Assembly (NCBI GenBank): GCA_021295965.1
Contig: JAGWBI010000025.1
Coordinates: forward strand, 1-36,411
DNA: 36,411 nt
Direction of reading: 5' to 3'
Source of the DNA: Dehalococcoidia bacterium
Lineage (GTDB): Bacteria > Chloroflexota > Dehalococcoidia > Lucifugimonadales > UBA3495
Part shown: positions 23,767 to 32,094 of the stretch, in pieces
Layout of the letters: the number at the start of each line of letters is the position of its first letter
How positions within the stretch are numbered: the stretch's first letter is position 1
Made by a program: the position numbers and the translations under genes
Notes under the pieces: generated by a model
What the model saw: only the letters and a program-made list of their open reading frames with translations
Told to the model about the DNA's origin: nothing
Database searches by the model: none

Positions 23767-24039
23767 ATGCCCATCGTAAACACGAGCGTTAACCGCGTTA
23801 ACGGATTGCTGGAGAGCATTTTGGACAAACCGCTGGTCGCCAGGCTCATGTCCCCGTTCCAGCCCATCGCAAACACGTTGACCACCCGCTACCTGCACTA
23901 CGCAATCCCCAGCGGAAGCGCCCCAACGCGCTCACCGGTCGCCTACACCGTCATTGACTCCGACGGCAACACGGCGTGGCAAGGGGATACCAAGCAACTC
24001 GCAAAGCACCCCGAGTACCGACGCAGTCAGTCTCAGTAG
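23767..24039 (+). CDS. Hypothetical protein (90 aa)
   Basis: Not recognised. It has its own TATAAT box and an 8-base-spaced AGGGAGGT SD, and is closed by a strong hairpin, so it is very likely expressed. The N-terminal half is helical and amphipathic (MPIVNTSVNRVNGLLESILD, then PLVARLMSPFQPIANTLTTR); the C-terminal half has YTVIDSDGNTAWQGDTKQLA, a beta-hairpin-like segment, then a basic tail. No membrane segment, signal peptide or cysteine is present. It stands alone between hisB and the convergent enoyl-CoA hydratase-like gene, so context gives no function. Confidence 0.75.
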   Translation: MPIVNTSVNRVNGLLESILDKPLVARLMSPFQPIANTLTTRYLHYAIPSGSAPTRSPVAYTVIDSDGNTAWQGDTKQLAKHPEYRRSQSQ

Positions 24040-24062
24040 CGGCTCCCGCCGGCGAAATCGAA

Positions 24063-24097
24063 AGAGGCCCAACCCTGTGACCCGGGGTTGGGCCTCT
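24063..24097. terminator. Bidirectional terminator hairpin
   Basis: A perfect 13-bp stem AGAGGCCCAACCC / GGGTTGGGCCTCT with a 9-base loop, between the convergent 90-aa gene and the enoyl-CoA hydratase-like gene. The minus-strand side is followed by TTCGATTTC, the plus side by CCCATTGTTCC, so the tails are weak in both directions. Confidence 0.75.
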
Positions 24098-24119
24098 CCC
24101 ATTGTTCCATTGGCGGTTA

Positions 24120-24980
24120 CTACGCTCCGCGCACCGGCCGGCCCCGCCTCGCCAGGAATTCCGGGAATGCCTCTTCAGCAAGGGTGCCCCGCAAGACCTC
24201 GGACGTGAAGTACTTCTCGTTAGCCCACTGTTGCTCCAGGTCTTCGCCCATGTGCTGTAGCAGCAACCGCTTGATGCCGATCACCGATGGTATATCGTTG
24301 GTGGCGATTTCCGTTGCAACCTCCATCGTCTTCTGCCGCAGCCGGTAGGTCGGCACCACGTGGTTCAACAACCCGATGCGATAGGCTTCTTCCGCCTCGA
24401 CTATCCGCGCCGTGAACAGCAATTCTTTGGCCTGAGGCCATCCCACCTGGTTGGTCAACGTCCAGGTGCTGTTGATACGGCCGTAGGCAGCGGCCAGGAA
24501 TCGGAACCGCGCCGCGTCGGACCCAATCCGAATGTCCAGGGACGACGACAGCACAGCGCCGCCGCCGTACGCCAACCCGTTGATCATCCCGATCACGGGC
24601 TTGTCCGAAGCGCTCAGTTCGTAACCGCCCCGCTGCCGGCGCGCCGCACGCTCGTCCATGTCTTCCCGGGTCAGCGTGCCGGAGTTCAAAGCTGCCTGAT
24701 CCTCTCGCTGCTCGTGAATGTCACCGCCCGCCGAGAAAGCCGGAACCCGTGGATGCGTATCCGCGCCCGTGATCACTATGCAGCCAATCTCCGAGTCATC
24801 GTTGGCTTGCCGTACCGCGTCATGCAACTCTTCGGTGAGCTGGCGATTCATGGCATTCAGCACTTCCGGACGGTTCATAGTCAGAAACGCAACGTGCCCC
24901 ACTTTCTCCCGCCGCCGGTCACCACTCCCTTCAAACCGGGAGACGCGTTCTTTTTCGAACAAAATGTACTGGTAGTCCAT
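24120..24980 (-). CDS. Enoyl-CoA hydratase/isomerase-family protein
   Basis: Crotonase-fold protein of 286 residues. Oxyanion-hole elements are present: FSAGGDIHE (about 82-90) and INGLAYGGGAVLSSSLDIRI (about 133-152). The segment that usually reads PE..LGL.P..GGTQ reads AAAYGRINSTWTLTNQVG here, so the catalytic Glu pair of classical hydratases is not evident and another crotonase-type reaction is possible. The N-terminal region has an extra charged loop (RFEGSGDRRREKVGH). I chose ATG 24980 (AGGAG 11 bases upstream); a longer frame to 25031 would start within the promoter region. Confidence 0.88.
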   Translation of the reverse strand: MDYQYILFEKERVSRFEGSGDRRREKVGHVAFLTMNRPEVLNAMNRQLTEELHDAVRQANDDSEIGCIVITGADTHPRVPAFSAGGDIHEQREDQAALNSGTLTREDMDERAARRQRGGYELSASDKPVIGMINGLAYGGGAVLSSSLDIRIGSDAARFRFLAAAYGRINSTWTLTNQVGWPQAKELLFTARIVEAEEAYRIGLLNHVVPTYRLRQKTMEVATEIATNDIPSVIGIKRLLLQHMGEDLEQQWANEKYFTSEVLRGTLAEEAFPEFLARRGRPVRGA

Positions 24981-25018
24981 AGAGGTCGTTGCTCCTGTCA
25001 CTCTTTTCAGGTTGTCGC

Positions 25019-25048
25019 ATTGTATTGGCACGCGATATGCCTAGTCAA
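25019..25048 (-). promoter_or_regulatory. Sigma70-type promoter of the enoyl-CoA hydratase-like gene
   Basis: Minus strand TTGACT (25043-25048), an 18-base spacer and TACAAT (25019-25024), 38 bases upstream of the ATG. Confidence 0.68.
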
Positions 25049-25105
25049 ACCGCGCGATTGACATACCGCGCCCACGGTCTGATTATAGAAAACGGGTGAC
25101 ATCCA

Positions 25106-26554
25106 ATGAATACGATGGCGGGTAGTGTTTCACCGCGACGACGTTTGGTGACGCGGCGCGCGACCCAGATGGTCTGGGTCCTGTTCATCTGCTTGGGACT
25201 CTTGGGCCTTGGCCTGAGCCACCATTCCGCCAGCGCACAGTCTCCTGACGTATTGCGTGTTCGCATCGAGGATACCATCAGCCCGGTCAAAGCCCGCGTG
25301 GTCAACCGATCGATCAACCGCGCCCATGAATCCCGCGCTCAGCTTCTGGTCATCGAGCTGGATACGCCGGGTGGCCTCTACAGCAGCACCCGCGAGATCG
25401 TGGAAATGCTGCTGGAATCTCCGGTCCCCGTGGCCGTGTTCGTATCTCCGCGAGGCGCCCAGGCCGGCTCCGCCGGGACTTTCATCACCGCTGCCGGCCA
25501 CATCGCGGCCATGACCCCCGGTTCCAACATCGGCGCCGCCACTCCGGTCTCCAGCAGTGGCGAAGAGATCAACGAAACCTTGGCCGACAAGGTCACCAAC
25601 GACGCAGCCGCCCTCATCCGTTCCGTGGCCGAGGAGCGCGGGCGCAACGCCGACGCCCTGGAGCAAACCGTTCGCTCCGCCGCATCCTACAGCGCCAGCG
25701 AAGCCCTGGAACTCAACATAATCGACGTTTTGGCCGACGACTTGGACGCTCTGTTGTTAGCCATCGACGGTCGCGCCGTGGCCACCGTCGCCGGCGAGCA
25801 GACCCTCCAGGTCGCTGGCGCGGAAGTCGGTGAGATAAAAATGCAATGGCGCGAGCGTTTCGTTGACTTTATCTCCAACCCCAACATCGCGTTTCTGCTG
25901 CTTAGCCTGGGCAGCCTCGGGCTGGTATTCGAGATGCTCACGCCAGGGGCCATCGGCCCTGGTGTCGCCGGCGTTATCTGTCTCGGATTGGGCTTTTTGG
26001 CGTTGGGCAACTTGCCCTTCAATTGGGCCGGCGTGGCGTTCATCATTCTTGCCGTTGTACTTGCGGCCCTGGAAATCTTCGTATCCGGCTTCGGCGCCTT
26101 GGGTATCGGCGCCGCCGTCAGTCTGGTCCTCGGCGGCCTCCTGCTGTTCGGCGATTTCGGAGGCGGCAAAATCTCGCCGCCCAGCTTCCCCGAGGTATCC
26201 GTGAGTCGATGGGTACTGGTCGGGGTCGGTGGCGGCGTGTTGGTCGCCGCCAGCTATCTGGCCTATGAAGTGATACTCTCCCGAGTGGGCCGGCGTCGAA
26301 GCGGCGCCGCTTCCGCGAGAGACGGCAGCGACGGTCGCAGTTCGCCCGGCCATCTGGTCGGTCAAATCGGCACCGTCACGTCGGCGTTGCAACCCAGGGG
26401 CATCGTGGCTCTGGCGGGTGAAACCTGGTCCGGGGTCAGCAGCGACGGCTTGGAGATCCCCGCAGGTCGCCGAGTTCGGGTGGTAGCTGTCGATGGCCTG
26501 CTTATCACCGTGGAGTCCGTTTCCGGCGCAGCGGCCGTTGAGGGCCAGGAATGA
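25106..26554 (+). CDS. NfeD-family membrane-bound ClpP-class serine protease (long form)
   Basis: 482 residues: N-terminal signal/transmembrane segment (about 22-44), a ClpP-class protease domain with IELDTPGG (84-90), a catalytic Ser at S122 (GAQAGSAGTF) and Lys at K162 (DKVTND), four to five transmembrane helices (about 270-400), and a C-terminal NfeD OB-fold domain (LVGQIGTVTSALQPRGIVAL to VVAVDGLLITVESV). The 40-residue Ser-Lys spacing fits the stomatin-specific protease family. The slipin gene follows 56 bases later; NfeD and stomatin/slipin are a known functional pair. The ATG at 25106 has no strong SD; ATG 25115 is an alternative. Confidence 0.94.
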   Translation: MNTMAGSVSPRRRLVTRRATQMVWVLFICLGLLGLGLSHHSASAQSPDVLRVRIEDTISPVKARVVNRSINRAHESRAQLLVIELDTPGGLYSSTREIVEMLLESPVPVAVFVSPRGAQAGSAGTFITAAGHIAAMTPGSNIGAATPVSSSGEEINETLADKVTNDAAALIRSVAEERGRNADALEQTVRSAASYSASEALELNIIDVLADDLDALLLAIDGRAVATVAGEQTLQVAGAEVGEIKMQWRERFVDFISNPNIAFLLLSLGSLGLVFEMLTPGAIGPGVAGVICLGLGFLALGNLPFNWAGVAFIILAVVLAALEIFVSGFGALGIGAAVSLVLGGLLLFGDFGGGKISPPSFPEVSVSRWVLVGVGGGVLVAASYLAYEVILSRVGRRRSGAASARDGSDGRSSPGHLVGQIGTVTSALQPRGIVALAGETWSGVSSDGLEIPAGRRVRVVAVDGLLITVESVSGAAAVEGQE

Positions 26555-26610
26555 TGCTAGAATGACACTGGCTACATCGCCATCACAGACGCCCGTAAGG
26601 AGGCTTCAAC

Positions 26611-27531
26611 ATGGCCGCAGGGATTGTAGTAGTCCAACAATACCAGCGCATGGTAGTTCAGCGTTTCGGCACCTATGTCGGGACGCGCGGTCCCGGCCTG
26701 CGCATCCTTATTCCATTCCTCTATCACGGCACCAAGGTGGACCTCCGCGAGCGCGTCACCCGCGTGCCCACTCAGAAGTACATTACCGCCGACAACGTCG
26801 TCGTGGACATGGACTTCGTCATCTACTACCGCGTGATGGATGACCAGGTTGACCGCGCGGTGCTGGAAGTGCAGAACTTCGAAGCCGCGGTCATCAACTT
26901 GGCCTTTGCTACCCTCCGCTCCGTAATCGGCTCCCTGGACCTGGCAACCACTCTGTCCGAGCGGGAGCGCATCCGCGACGACGTCCAGATACGGATGGAC
27001 GAGGTTACCAGCCGTTGGGGCGTCAAGGTGTCCCAGGTTGAAATCAACGAGGTTGACCCACCCCCCGGCGTCAAGGCCGCTATGGAACGCCAGAAGTCTG
27101 CCGACGCCATCCGCACCGCCGAGATTACCGAGTCCGAGGGTCAGCGTCAGGCCGCCATCAACCTGGCCGAAGGCGAACGGCAGTCCGCCATCCTCAAGGC
27201 GCAGGGCCAGCGCGAATCGGAAATCCTGCAGGCCGAAGGCGACCAGCAGGCCCAGGTGCTGCGGGCCGAGGGTTTCAGCACCGCCCTGGAGCGTATCTTC
27301 AGCGTGGCCAGCACCGTCGATGGGCGCACCATGAGCCTACAGTACTTCGAAACCCTCAAGTCCCTGGGCTCCAGCCCCTCCACCAAGTTCATCTTCCCCA
27401 TGGAGTTCACCTCCATGCTCTCCCCCTTCCTCGGCATGGGCGGCATGAACCAGCAGGACGGCGGCGGCAACAGCAACAACCGCCCCAACACCGGCAACGG
27501 CGCCAGCGGAGACGGGGAAAACCGGAATTAG
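26611..27531 (+). CDS. Slipin (stomatin/SPFH band 7 protein)
   Basis: SPFH-domain protein of 306 residues, partner of the NfeD protease. Typical blocks: VVQQYQRMVVQRFGTYVGTR, PFLYHGTKVDLRERV, TADNVVVDMDFVIYYRV, LRSVIGSLDLATTLSERERI and WGVKVSQVEINEVDPPPGVK, then a long Ala/Glu/Gln coiled-coil (ESEGQRQAAINLAEGERQSA) and a Gly/Asn/Gln-rich tail. The N-terminal membrane hairpin usual in slipins is missing, so membrane association may depend on NfeD or lipidation. The SD AAGGAGG lies about 8 bases before the ATG. Confidence 0.94.
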   Translation: MAAGIVVVQQYQRMVVQRFGTYVGTRGPGLRILIPFLYHGTKVDLRERVTRVPTQKYITADNVVVDMDFVIYYRVMDDQVDRAVLEVQNFEAAVINLAFATLRSVIGSLDLATTLSERERIRDDVQIRMDEVTSRWGVKVSQVEINEVDPPPGVKAAMERQKSADAIRTAEITESEGQRQAAINLAEGERQSAILKAQGQRESEILQAEGDQQAQVLRAEGFSTALERIFSVASTVDGRTMSLQYFETLKSLGSSPSTKFIFPMEFTSMLSPFLGMGGMNQQDGGGNSNNRPNTGNGASGDGENRN

Positions 27532-27562
27532 GCGTCCGAACACACAGCAACGGATAGAGAGG

Positions 27563-27587
27563 CGGGGCAACCTCGGCGGTTGCCCCG
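27563..27587. repeat. Intergenic hairpin, GGGGCAACC type, likely terminator
   Basis: CGGGGCAACC, loop TCGGC, GGTTGCCCCG: a perfect 10-bp stem followed on the plus strand by ATTATTTTAATTC. It lies between the convergent slipin and meaB genes and probably ends the slipin transcript. Confidence 0.88.
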
Positions 27588-27636
27588 ATTATTTTAATTC
27601 CGCACGGATTGGCCCGTGCCCGCTGGCGTCCGTGAT

Positions 27637-28602
27637 TCATTCGCCACCGCCAAAACGAGCGAGTTCTTCGTCATCGCTCAGCAACCCCATCGCCGTTCCA
27701 TACGGTTCTGCCGTTCTACCGGCGATCCGATCCAATAGACCGCTCAATGCGGTGTCTTTCGTCATTCGTTGGGTGATTCTTCGATAAATCTCTTCCTGAA
27801 CCGTCTCCAGGAACTCGGACCGCCGTCGCTCAATACGACGCTTTTCCAGCCCACCGCTGTCGCTCAAGAAATCGCGATGGCCCGTGATACCATCCCAAAG
27901 CTCCGCAATGCCCACGTTCGCATACGCCTGCGTCAGAAATACCGGTGGGTTCCACCCGTCGCCCAGATCCGACATCTGCAACATCGCCGTGACCGCCGCC
28001 GCCAATTGATTGGCTCCGTCCCGGTCGGCTTTGTTGATTACATAAAGGTCGGCGATTTCCATCACGCCGGCCTTTAGCGTCTGTATCGAATCGCCCGACT
28101 CCGGCGTCATCGCAACTACCACCGAATCGGCCACTCCCATTATCCCCAGCTCGGTCTGGCCCACACCAACGGTCTCCACTAGCGTAACGTCCTTGCCGGC
28201 CGCATCCAACGCCCGCACCATGCTTTTCACGATGCGCGGCAGCCCGCCCGATTGTCCCCGCGTTGCCACGCTGCGTATGAACACGCCGTCATCCAGATAA
28301 TGCCGCTGCATCCTGATCCGGTCGCCCAACAGCGCCCCGCCGGTAAAGGGGCTCGTCGGGTCAACCGCCAATATCCCTACGGTCAGGCCCAATCCTCGCA
28401 GGTGTTCGGCCAGCCGGTCCACCAACGTGCTCTTGCCCACACCCGGCGGCCCGGTGATACCCACGGCGTAACCGCTCCCGGTTCGGGGATCCAGTTGCTC
28501 CATGGCCTCAGCCGCCGCCGGATCATTCCGCTCCAGCAGCGTTAGTACCCGCGAAAGCGCGCGCAATTCCCCATTCAGGACACGTTGGGCCAGTTCACTC
28601 AT
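27637..28602 (-). CDS. meaB: Methylmalonyl-CoA mutase-associated GTPase MeaB
   Basis: G3E-type P-loop GTPase of 321 residues that protects and reloads B12-dependent acyl-CoA mutases. Seen: Walker A GITGPPGVGKSTLVDRL, AVDPTSPFTGGALLGDRIRM, LVETVGVGQTEL and VINKADRDGANQ. The ATG at 28602 follows AGGG by 7 bases; a TTG at 28605 is an alternative. No mutase gene is in the window, but the link to cobalamin fits the B12 operon at 1-6983. Confidence 0.95.
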   Translation of the reverse strand: MSELAQRVLNGELRALSRVLTLLERNDPAAAEAMEQLDPRTGSGYAVGITGPPGVGKSTLVDRLAEHLRGLGLTVGILAVDPTSPFTGGALLGDRIRMQRHYLDDGVFIRSVATRGQSGGLPRIVKSMVRALDAAGKDVTLVETVGVGQTELGIMGVADSVVVAMTPESGDSIQTLKAGVMEIADLYVINKADRDGANQLAAAVTAMLQMSDLGDGWNPPVFLTQAYANVGIAELWDGITGHRDFLSDSGGLEKRRIERRRSEFLETVQEEIYRRITQRMTKDTALSGLLDRIAGRTAEPYGTAMGLLSDDEELARFGGGE

Positions 28603-28701
28603 CAAGCAACCCTGCGACGAAAATCGTAATATATGATACGAAACACGACGGCCAATGTAGCACCGCCGATTCGCGGGGTCAAGGACGCCAGCGGCTCACC
28701 C

Positions 28702-28730
28702 TTAACAACCCCCGCCGCAGGGGTTATCAT
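28702..28730 (+). promoter_or_regulatory. Candidate promoter of the SDR gene
   Basis: TTAACA (28702-28707), a 17-base spacer and TATCAT (28725-28730) in the 168-base meaB-SDR divergent gap. The start would be near 28737. Confidence 0.48.
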
Positions 28731-28770
28731 CTTTGCCGCGAACACCCGATCAACCAACGAGGAGAACACC

Positions 28771-29646
28771 ATGACTACCCGCTCCGACACCTTGCAGGGC
28801 CGCGTCGCCATCGTCACCGGCGCCGCCAGCCCCATCGGCATGGGACGATCCATTACCACCGCCCTCGTGCGCGCCGGCGCCCGCGTCGCCATGCTGGACA
28901 TCAATGAAGAATGGCTGGACCAGACCGCCAACGACATGCGCGAGATCGGCGGCGACGAATGCGTCCTGCCCATCATCGCCGACGTAACCGACCCGGCATC
29001 GGTTCAAAACGCCGTGGGTCGCACCATCAACGAAATGGGCGGCTTGCACATCCTGGTCAACAACGCCGGCATCAACCCCCGCACCGCCGGTTTCGGCGGC
29101 AGCGCGTCCGGCAGCCGCAACGACTTCTGGGGCATCGTTCCCGACGCCTGGCTACGGGTAATCGCAGTCAACCTCAGCGGCCCCTTCCTCATGGCCAACG
29201 CCGTCGCCGGCCACATGATCGAGCAGGGTTATGGCCGCATCATCGGCGTCACAACCAGCATGGATACCATGTGGCGCAAGGGCGGCGCTCCCTACGGACC
29301 CTCCAAGGCCGGCCACGAGGCCCTGGTAGCCATCATGGCCCAGGACCTTGAGGGCACCGGCGTAACCGCCAACGTCCTGACCCCCGGCGGCGCCACTGCC
29401 ACCAATATGGTCATCCCGCCCGAAGGCGCGACCGCCGAGGCCCTCATCCAGCCCGAAGTCATGCAGGCTCCGGTCGTCTGGATCGCCTCCGACGCCGCCA
29501 GCGAATGGACCGGACGCCGCATCATCGCCTACCACTGGGACGAATCCCTCCCGTTGGAAGAACGCCTCGAAAAATGCGGAGCGCCCGCCGCCTGGCCCCA
29601 GCTTGGCCTCCAGGCCGTCCACCCCGAGTGGTTCGGCCGCGGCTGA
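28771..29646 (+). CDS. Short-chain dehydrogenase/reductase (SDR)
   Basis: NAD(P)-dependent Rossmann oxidoreductase of 291 residues. The cofactor loop reads VTGAASPIGMGRSITTALVR, acidic D (AMLDINEEW) favours NAD, NNAGINPRT is the structural motif, and the catalytic set is S (GVTTSMD) and YGPSKAGHEAL. An insert after NNAG (GFGGSASGSRNDFWG) and a C-terminal extension (YHWDESLPLEERLEK) distinguish it from the shortest SDRs. The SD GAGGAGA lies just before ATG 28771. Substrate unknown. Confidence 0.92.
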   Translation: MTTRSDTLQGRVAIVTGAASPIGMGRSITTALVRAGARVAMLDINEEWLDQTANDMREIGGDECVLPIIADVTDPASVQNAVGRTINEMGGLHILVNNAGINPRTAGFGGSASGSRNDFWGIVPDAWLRVIAVNLSGPFLMANAVAGHMIEQGYGRIIGVTTSMDTMWRKGGAPYGPSKAGHEALVAIMAQDLEGTGVTANVLTPGGATATNMVIPPEGATAEALIQPEVMQAPVVWIASDAASEWTGRRIIAYHWDESLPLEERLEKCGAPAAWPQLGLQAVHPEWFGRG

Positions 29647-29667
29647 TCCCTTCGCATCCACCAAAGG

Positions 29668-29697
29668 CGTAGGGGCGAATGATCATTCGCCCCTACG
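29668..29697. repeat. Perfect 30-bp intergenic palindrome, GGGGCGAAT type, likely terminator
   Basis: The left arm CGTAGGGGCGAATGA is followed by its exact reverse complement, then TTTTTC on the plus strand. It lies between the convergent SDR and CysRS-glycosyltransferase genes and could terminate the SDR transcript. Confidence 0.92.
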
Positions 29698-29723
29698 TTT
29701 TTCTCGCCTGTGTCCGTTTCCTG

Positions 29724-31934
29724 TCAGTGCCGGAACCCCGTGTCAAACCCCCGCGCGTCGGGGTTGATCAGCAAATCCGGTCTGCCGCCCCACCGCTTGA
29801 GGAAGCGCCCAAAGTTCTTCCGGCTCAGCTCGTCGCGCTGGTTCTCCTCCAGCTCTTCCCACTGCCGGTGCTCGTGCCTCACCAGCGGCAACCCACTGTC
29901 GCAAACGACCCGGTATCCGGCGTTTTTGAACTGGAAGCAGTAGTCAATGTCCAGGTTCCGATAGAAGCGGAACGATTCGTGCATCAGCCCAACCGTCCGC
30001 AGGTCAGCCCTCCGGAATGCCATGCAATAAGCCTGCATCGCGTCCGCGTCTCCCCGGTCCACTTCCTCGTGGAAGTGCTGCATATCGTCGGTGGTGAGGC
30101 CGTACGGCCCGAACACCCCAATGCTCTCGTCCGATAGGTGCTCCGCAATCGGAGCCAGTATATCGCCCACCACCTCGGTTGAGGCGTCCATAACGACCAC
30201 GTACCGCCCGCGCGCCTGCTTCAACCCGATGTTCTTGCCGGCCGCGTCTCCCACCACATGGTCGCAGTGGATGACCCGCAGGTTGCCGTGTTCGGCCTGG
30301 GTCTCTTCCAGATAGTCCCCCGTTCCATCCGTCGAACCGTTGTCCACGACCACAACCTCAACCGATGCGCCACCCGAATGGCGCAATATCGCCTCGACGC
30401 AGCGACGCACGTCGTCAACATAGTCATAGGCGTTGATCACGAAGGAAAATTCGCAGAGATCCGGTTCGTCCAACAACGACGGAACTTCCCGCGACGCGGA
30501 AACCGACGACCACTTGGCTTCTTGCAATTCCAACGCGGTCTGTGGACGAACCCGCGTGGCGATCCCGGTATCTTCCACCACCATGCCGCTGGCTACGACT
30601 TCTTCACGCATCAGGTCCGCGTCGGCGTAGGCGGCCTGCTCCCGAAGGGCGGCCCGTCGCGCGATGGCCTCGCTGTTCGCGGATCCGATCTCATACCGCT
30701 CCGGCACCTGTCCCAAATCAAGCCCGAACACGCGGTCGAAGTCCAGCAATAGTTCCAGTTTATCCGATGGGGGCAATTCGGAGCGAACCATGTCCCAGGT
30801 AACCGCCAGCGCGGTGGGCAAATCCAGGTCGTTGTGTACCGCATCCCAGAACTTGCCGCTCCAGGCTTCCCCGTCGCTGGTCAGGGCGTGGTGTCCGGAG
30901 CCGTTGCCGGTCATGCTGCGCCATACCCAGATCCGGTTCCGCAATCCTGTCAGCGCCTTCTCTGCCGCCCGCAGCGACGTGAACGTGAAGTTCATCCGGT
31001 GTCGGTAGCGCACCGTCATGCAAAGGTAGCGGAATGCCAAGGGGTCAAACCCCCTGGACGCAAGGTCTTCGATGAGGAATACGTTGCCCGCCGATTTGGC
31101 CATCTTGGCTCCATCCGCAAGCAGGTGCTGCCCATGCACCCAGTAGTTGACGTGTTGCTCGCCGAAGGCCCCTTCGCTCTGGGCAATCTCATCCTCGTGA
31201 TGCGGAAATACGTTGTCCACGCCGCCCGTGTGGATATCGAACCGCTCCCCCAGATACTTATGCGCCATAGCCGAGCATTCAATGTGCCAACCGGGGAATC
31301 CCTCACCCCACGGGCTATCCCACTTCACGTCCCGTCCCGGTTCGGCCGCCTTCCACAGCGTGAAATCGCGGGGGTCGCGCTTCAGCGGGTCCGCTTCCGC
31401 CCGCACCCCTTCCAACAGGTCGCCGCCGAAGTTGCGGGACAGCTTGCCATACTCGGGGTAGCTGTTCACGTCGAAGTAGATGTTCCCACCGGCTTCGTAA
31501 GCCGCGCCATTGTTCATCAACGTCCCGACCATCTCCAGCATCTCGGGAATGTGGTGGGACGCCCAGGGGAAAACGTGGGCCGGCAGAATGTTGACCCGCT
31601 CTTCGTCCTGCCAGAACACGTCAGCGTAAAACTCGCCTATCTCCTGGAGGGACTTTCCTTCGGCCAACGCGGCCATGATCATCTTGTCGCCGCCGGCCTC
31701 CGCCAACTCTTGCCGCATGTGCCCCACGTCGGTGATGTTCTTGATGTGGTACACGTCGTTCCCGTCGGCTATCAGAATCCGGCGTATCCAGTCCGCCATC
31801 AGATAGGTGCGTAGGTTGCCGATGTGTGCATACCGATACACCGTCGGCCCGCACGTGTACATCGACACTTTTCCAGGCGTGATGGGACGAATTTCCTCGA
31901 CGTTCTTCGTCAGGGTGTTGTAGATGCGCAACAT
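29724..31934 (-). CDS. cysS: Cysteinyl-tRNA synthetase fused to a family-2 glycosyltransferase
   Basis: One frame of 736 residues holding two complete-looking enzymes. Residues 1 to about 480 are class I CysRS: zinc ligand C28 in MYTCGPTVYRYAHIGNLRTY with the HIGH motif at 37-40, WHIECSAMAHKYLG, GVDNVFPHHEDEIAQSE, the KMSKS-type AKMAKSAGNVF at about 275-285, and the anticodon-side helical region ending ASGMVVEDTGIATRVRPQ. Residues about 490-736 are a GT-A glycosyltransferase: FSFVINAYDYVDDVRRCVEA, VEVVVVDNGSTDGTGDYLEE, GDAAGKNIGLKQARGRYVVV, then MDAST in place of a full DxD. The ATG at 31934 follows GGGAGGT by 6 bases. No stop or obvious internal ribosome site separates the parts. Aminoacylation is the confident role; the glycosyl acceptor is unknown. 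Confidence 0.93.
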   Translation of the reverse strand: MLRIYNTLTKNVEEIRPITPGKVSMYTCGPTVYRYAHIGNLRTYLMADWIRRILIADGNDVYHIKNITDVGHMRQELAEAGGDKMIMAALAEGKSLQEIGEFYADVFWQDEERVNILPAHVFPWASHHIPEMLEMVGTLMNNGAAYEAGGNIYFDVNSYPEYGKLSRNFGGDLLEGVRAEADPLKRDPRDFTLWKAAEPGRDVKWDSPWGEGFPGWHIECSAMAHKYLGERFDIHTGGVDNVFPHHEDEIAQSEGAFGEQHVNYWVHGQHLLADGAKMAKSAGNVFLIEDLASRGFDPLAFRYLCMTVRYRHRMNFTFTSLRAAEKALTGLRNRIWVWRSMTGNGSGHHALTSDGEAWSGKFWDAVHNDLDLPTALAVTWDMVRSELPPSDKLELLLDFDRVFGLDLGQVPERYEIGSANSEAIARRAALREQAAYADADLMREEVVASGMVVEDTGIATRVRPQTALELQEAKWSSVSASREVPSLLDEPDLCEFSFVINAYDYVDDVRRCVEAILRHSGGASVEVVVVDNGSTDGTGDYLEETQAEHGNLRVIHCDHVVGDAAGKNIGLKQARGRYVVVMDASTEVVGDILAPIAEHLSDESIGVFGPYGLTTDDMQHFHEEVDRGDADAMQAYCMAFRRADLRTVGLMHESFRFYRNLDIDYCFQFKNAGYRVVCDSGLPLVRHEHRQWEELEENQRDELSRKNFGRFLKRWGGRPDLLINPDARGFDTGFRH

Positions 31935-32033
31935 GCCGCTACCTCCCGCAGGAGCAGATGCCGCAAGTTTAGCACGGCAGCAAACCCTTTGCACCAGCGC
32001 GCCACACCGGGTTCCCGCGGTCAACTAGAATTT

Positions 32034-32063
32034 CGTGGGGGCGAATCATGATTCGCCCCGACG
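32034..32063. repeat. Near-perfect 30-bp palindrome, GGGGCGAAT type
   Basis: The left arm CGTGGGGGCGAATCA and right arm TGATTCGCCCCGACG differ from perfect symmetry at one position. It lies in the 160-base gap between the CoA-transferase stop and the cysS start, both minus strand. Confidence 0.85.
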
Positions 32064-32094
32064 TGAACTTGCCGATTCCTGAGAATCTGACACA

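Noticed and set aside
15791-29697. CRISPR repeats
   Set aside because: The palindromes are scattered singly between genes with no regular spacers.
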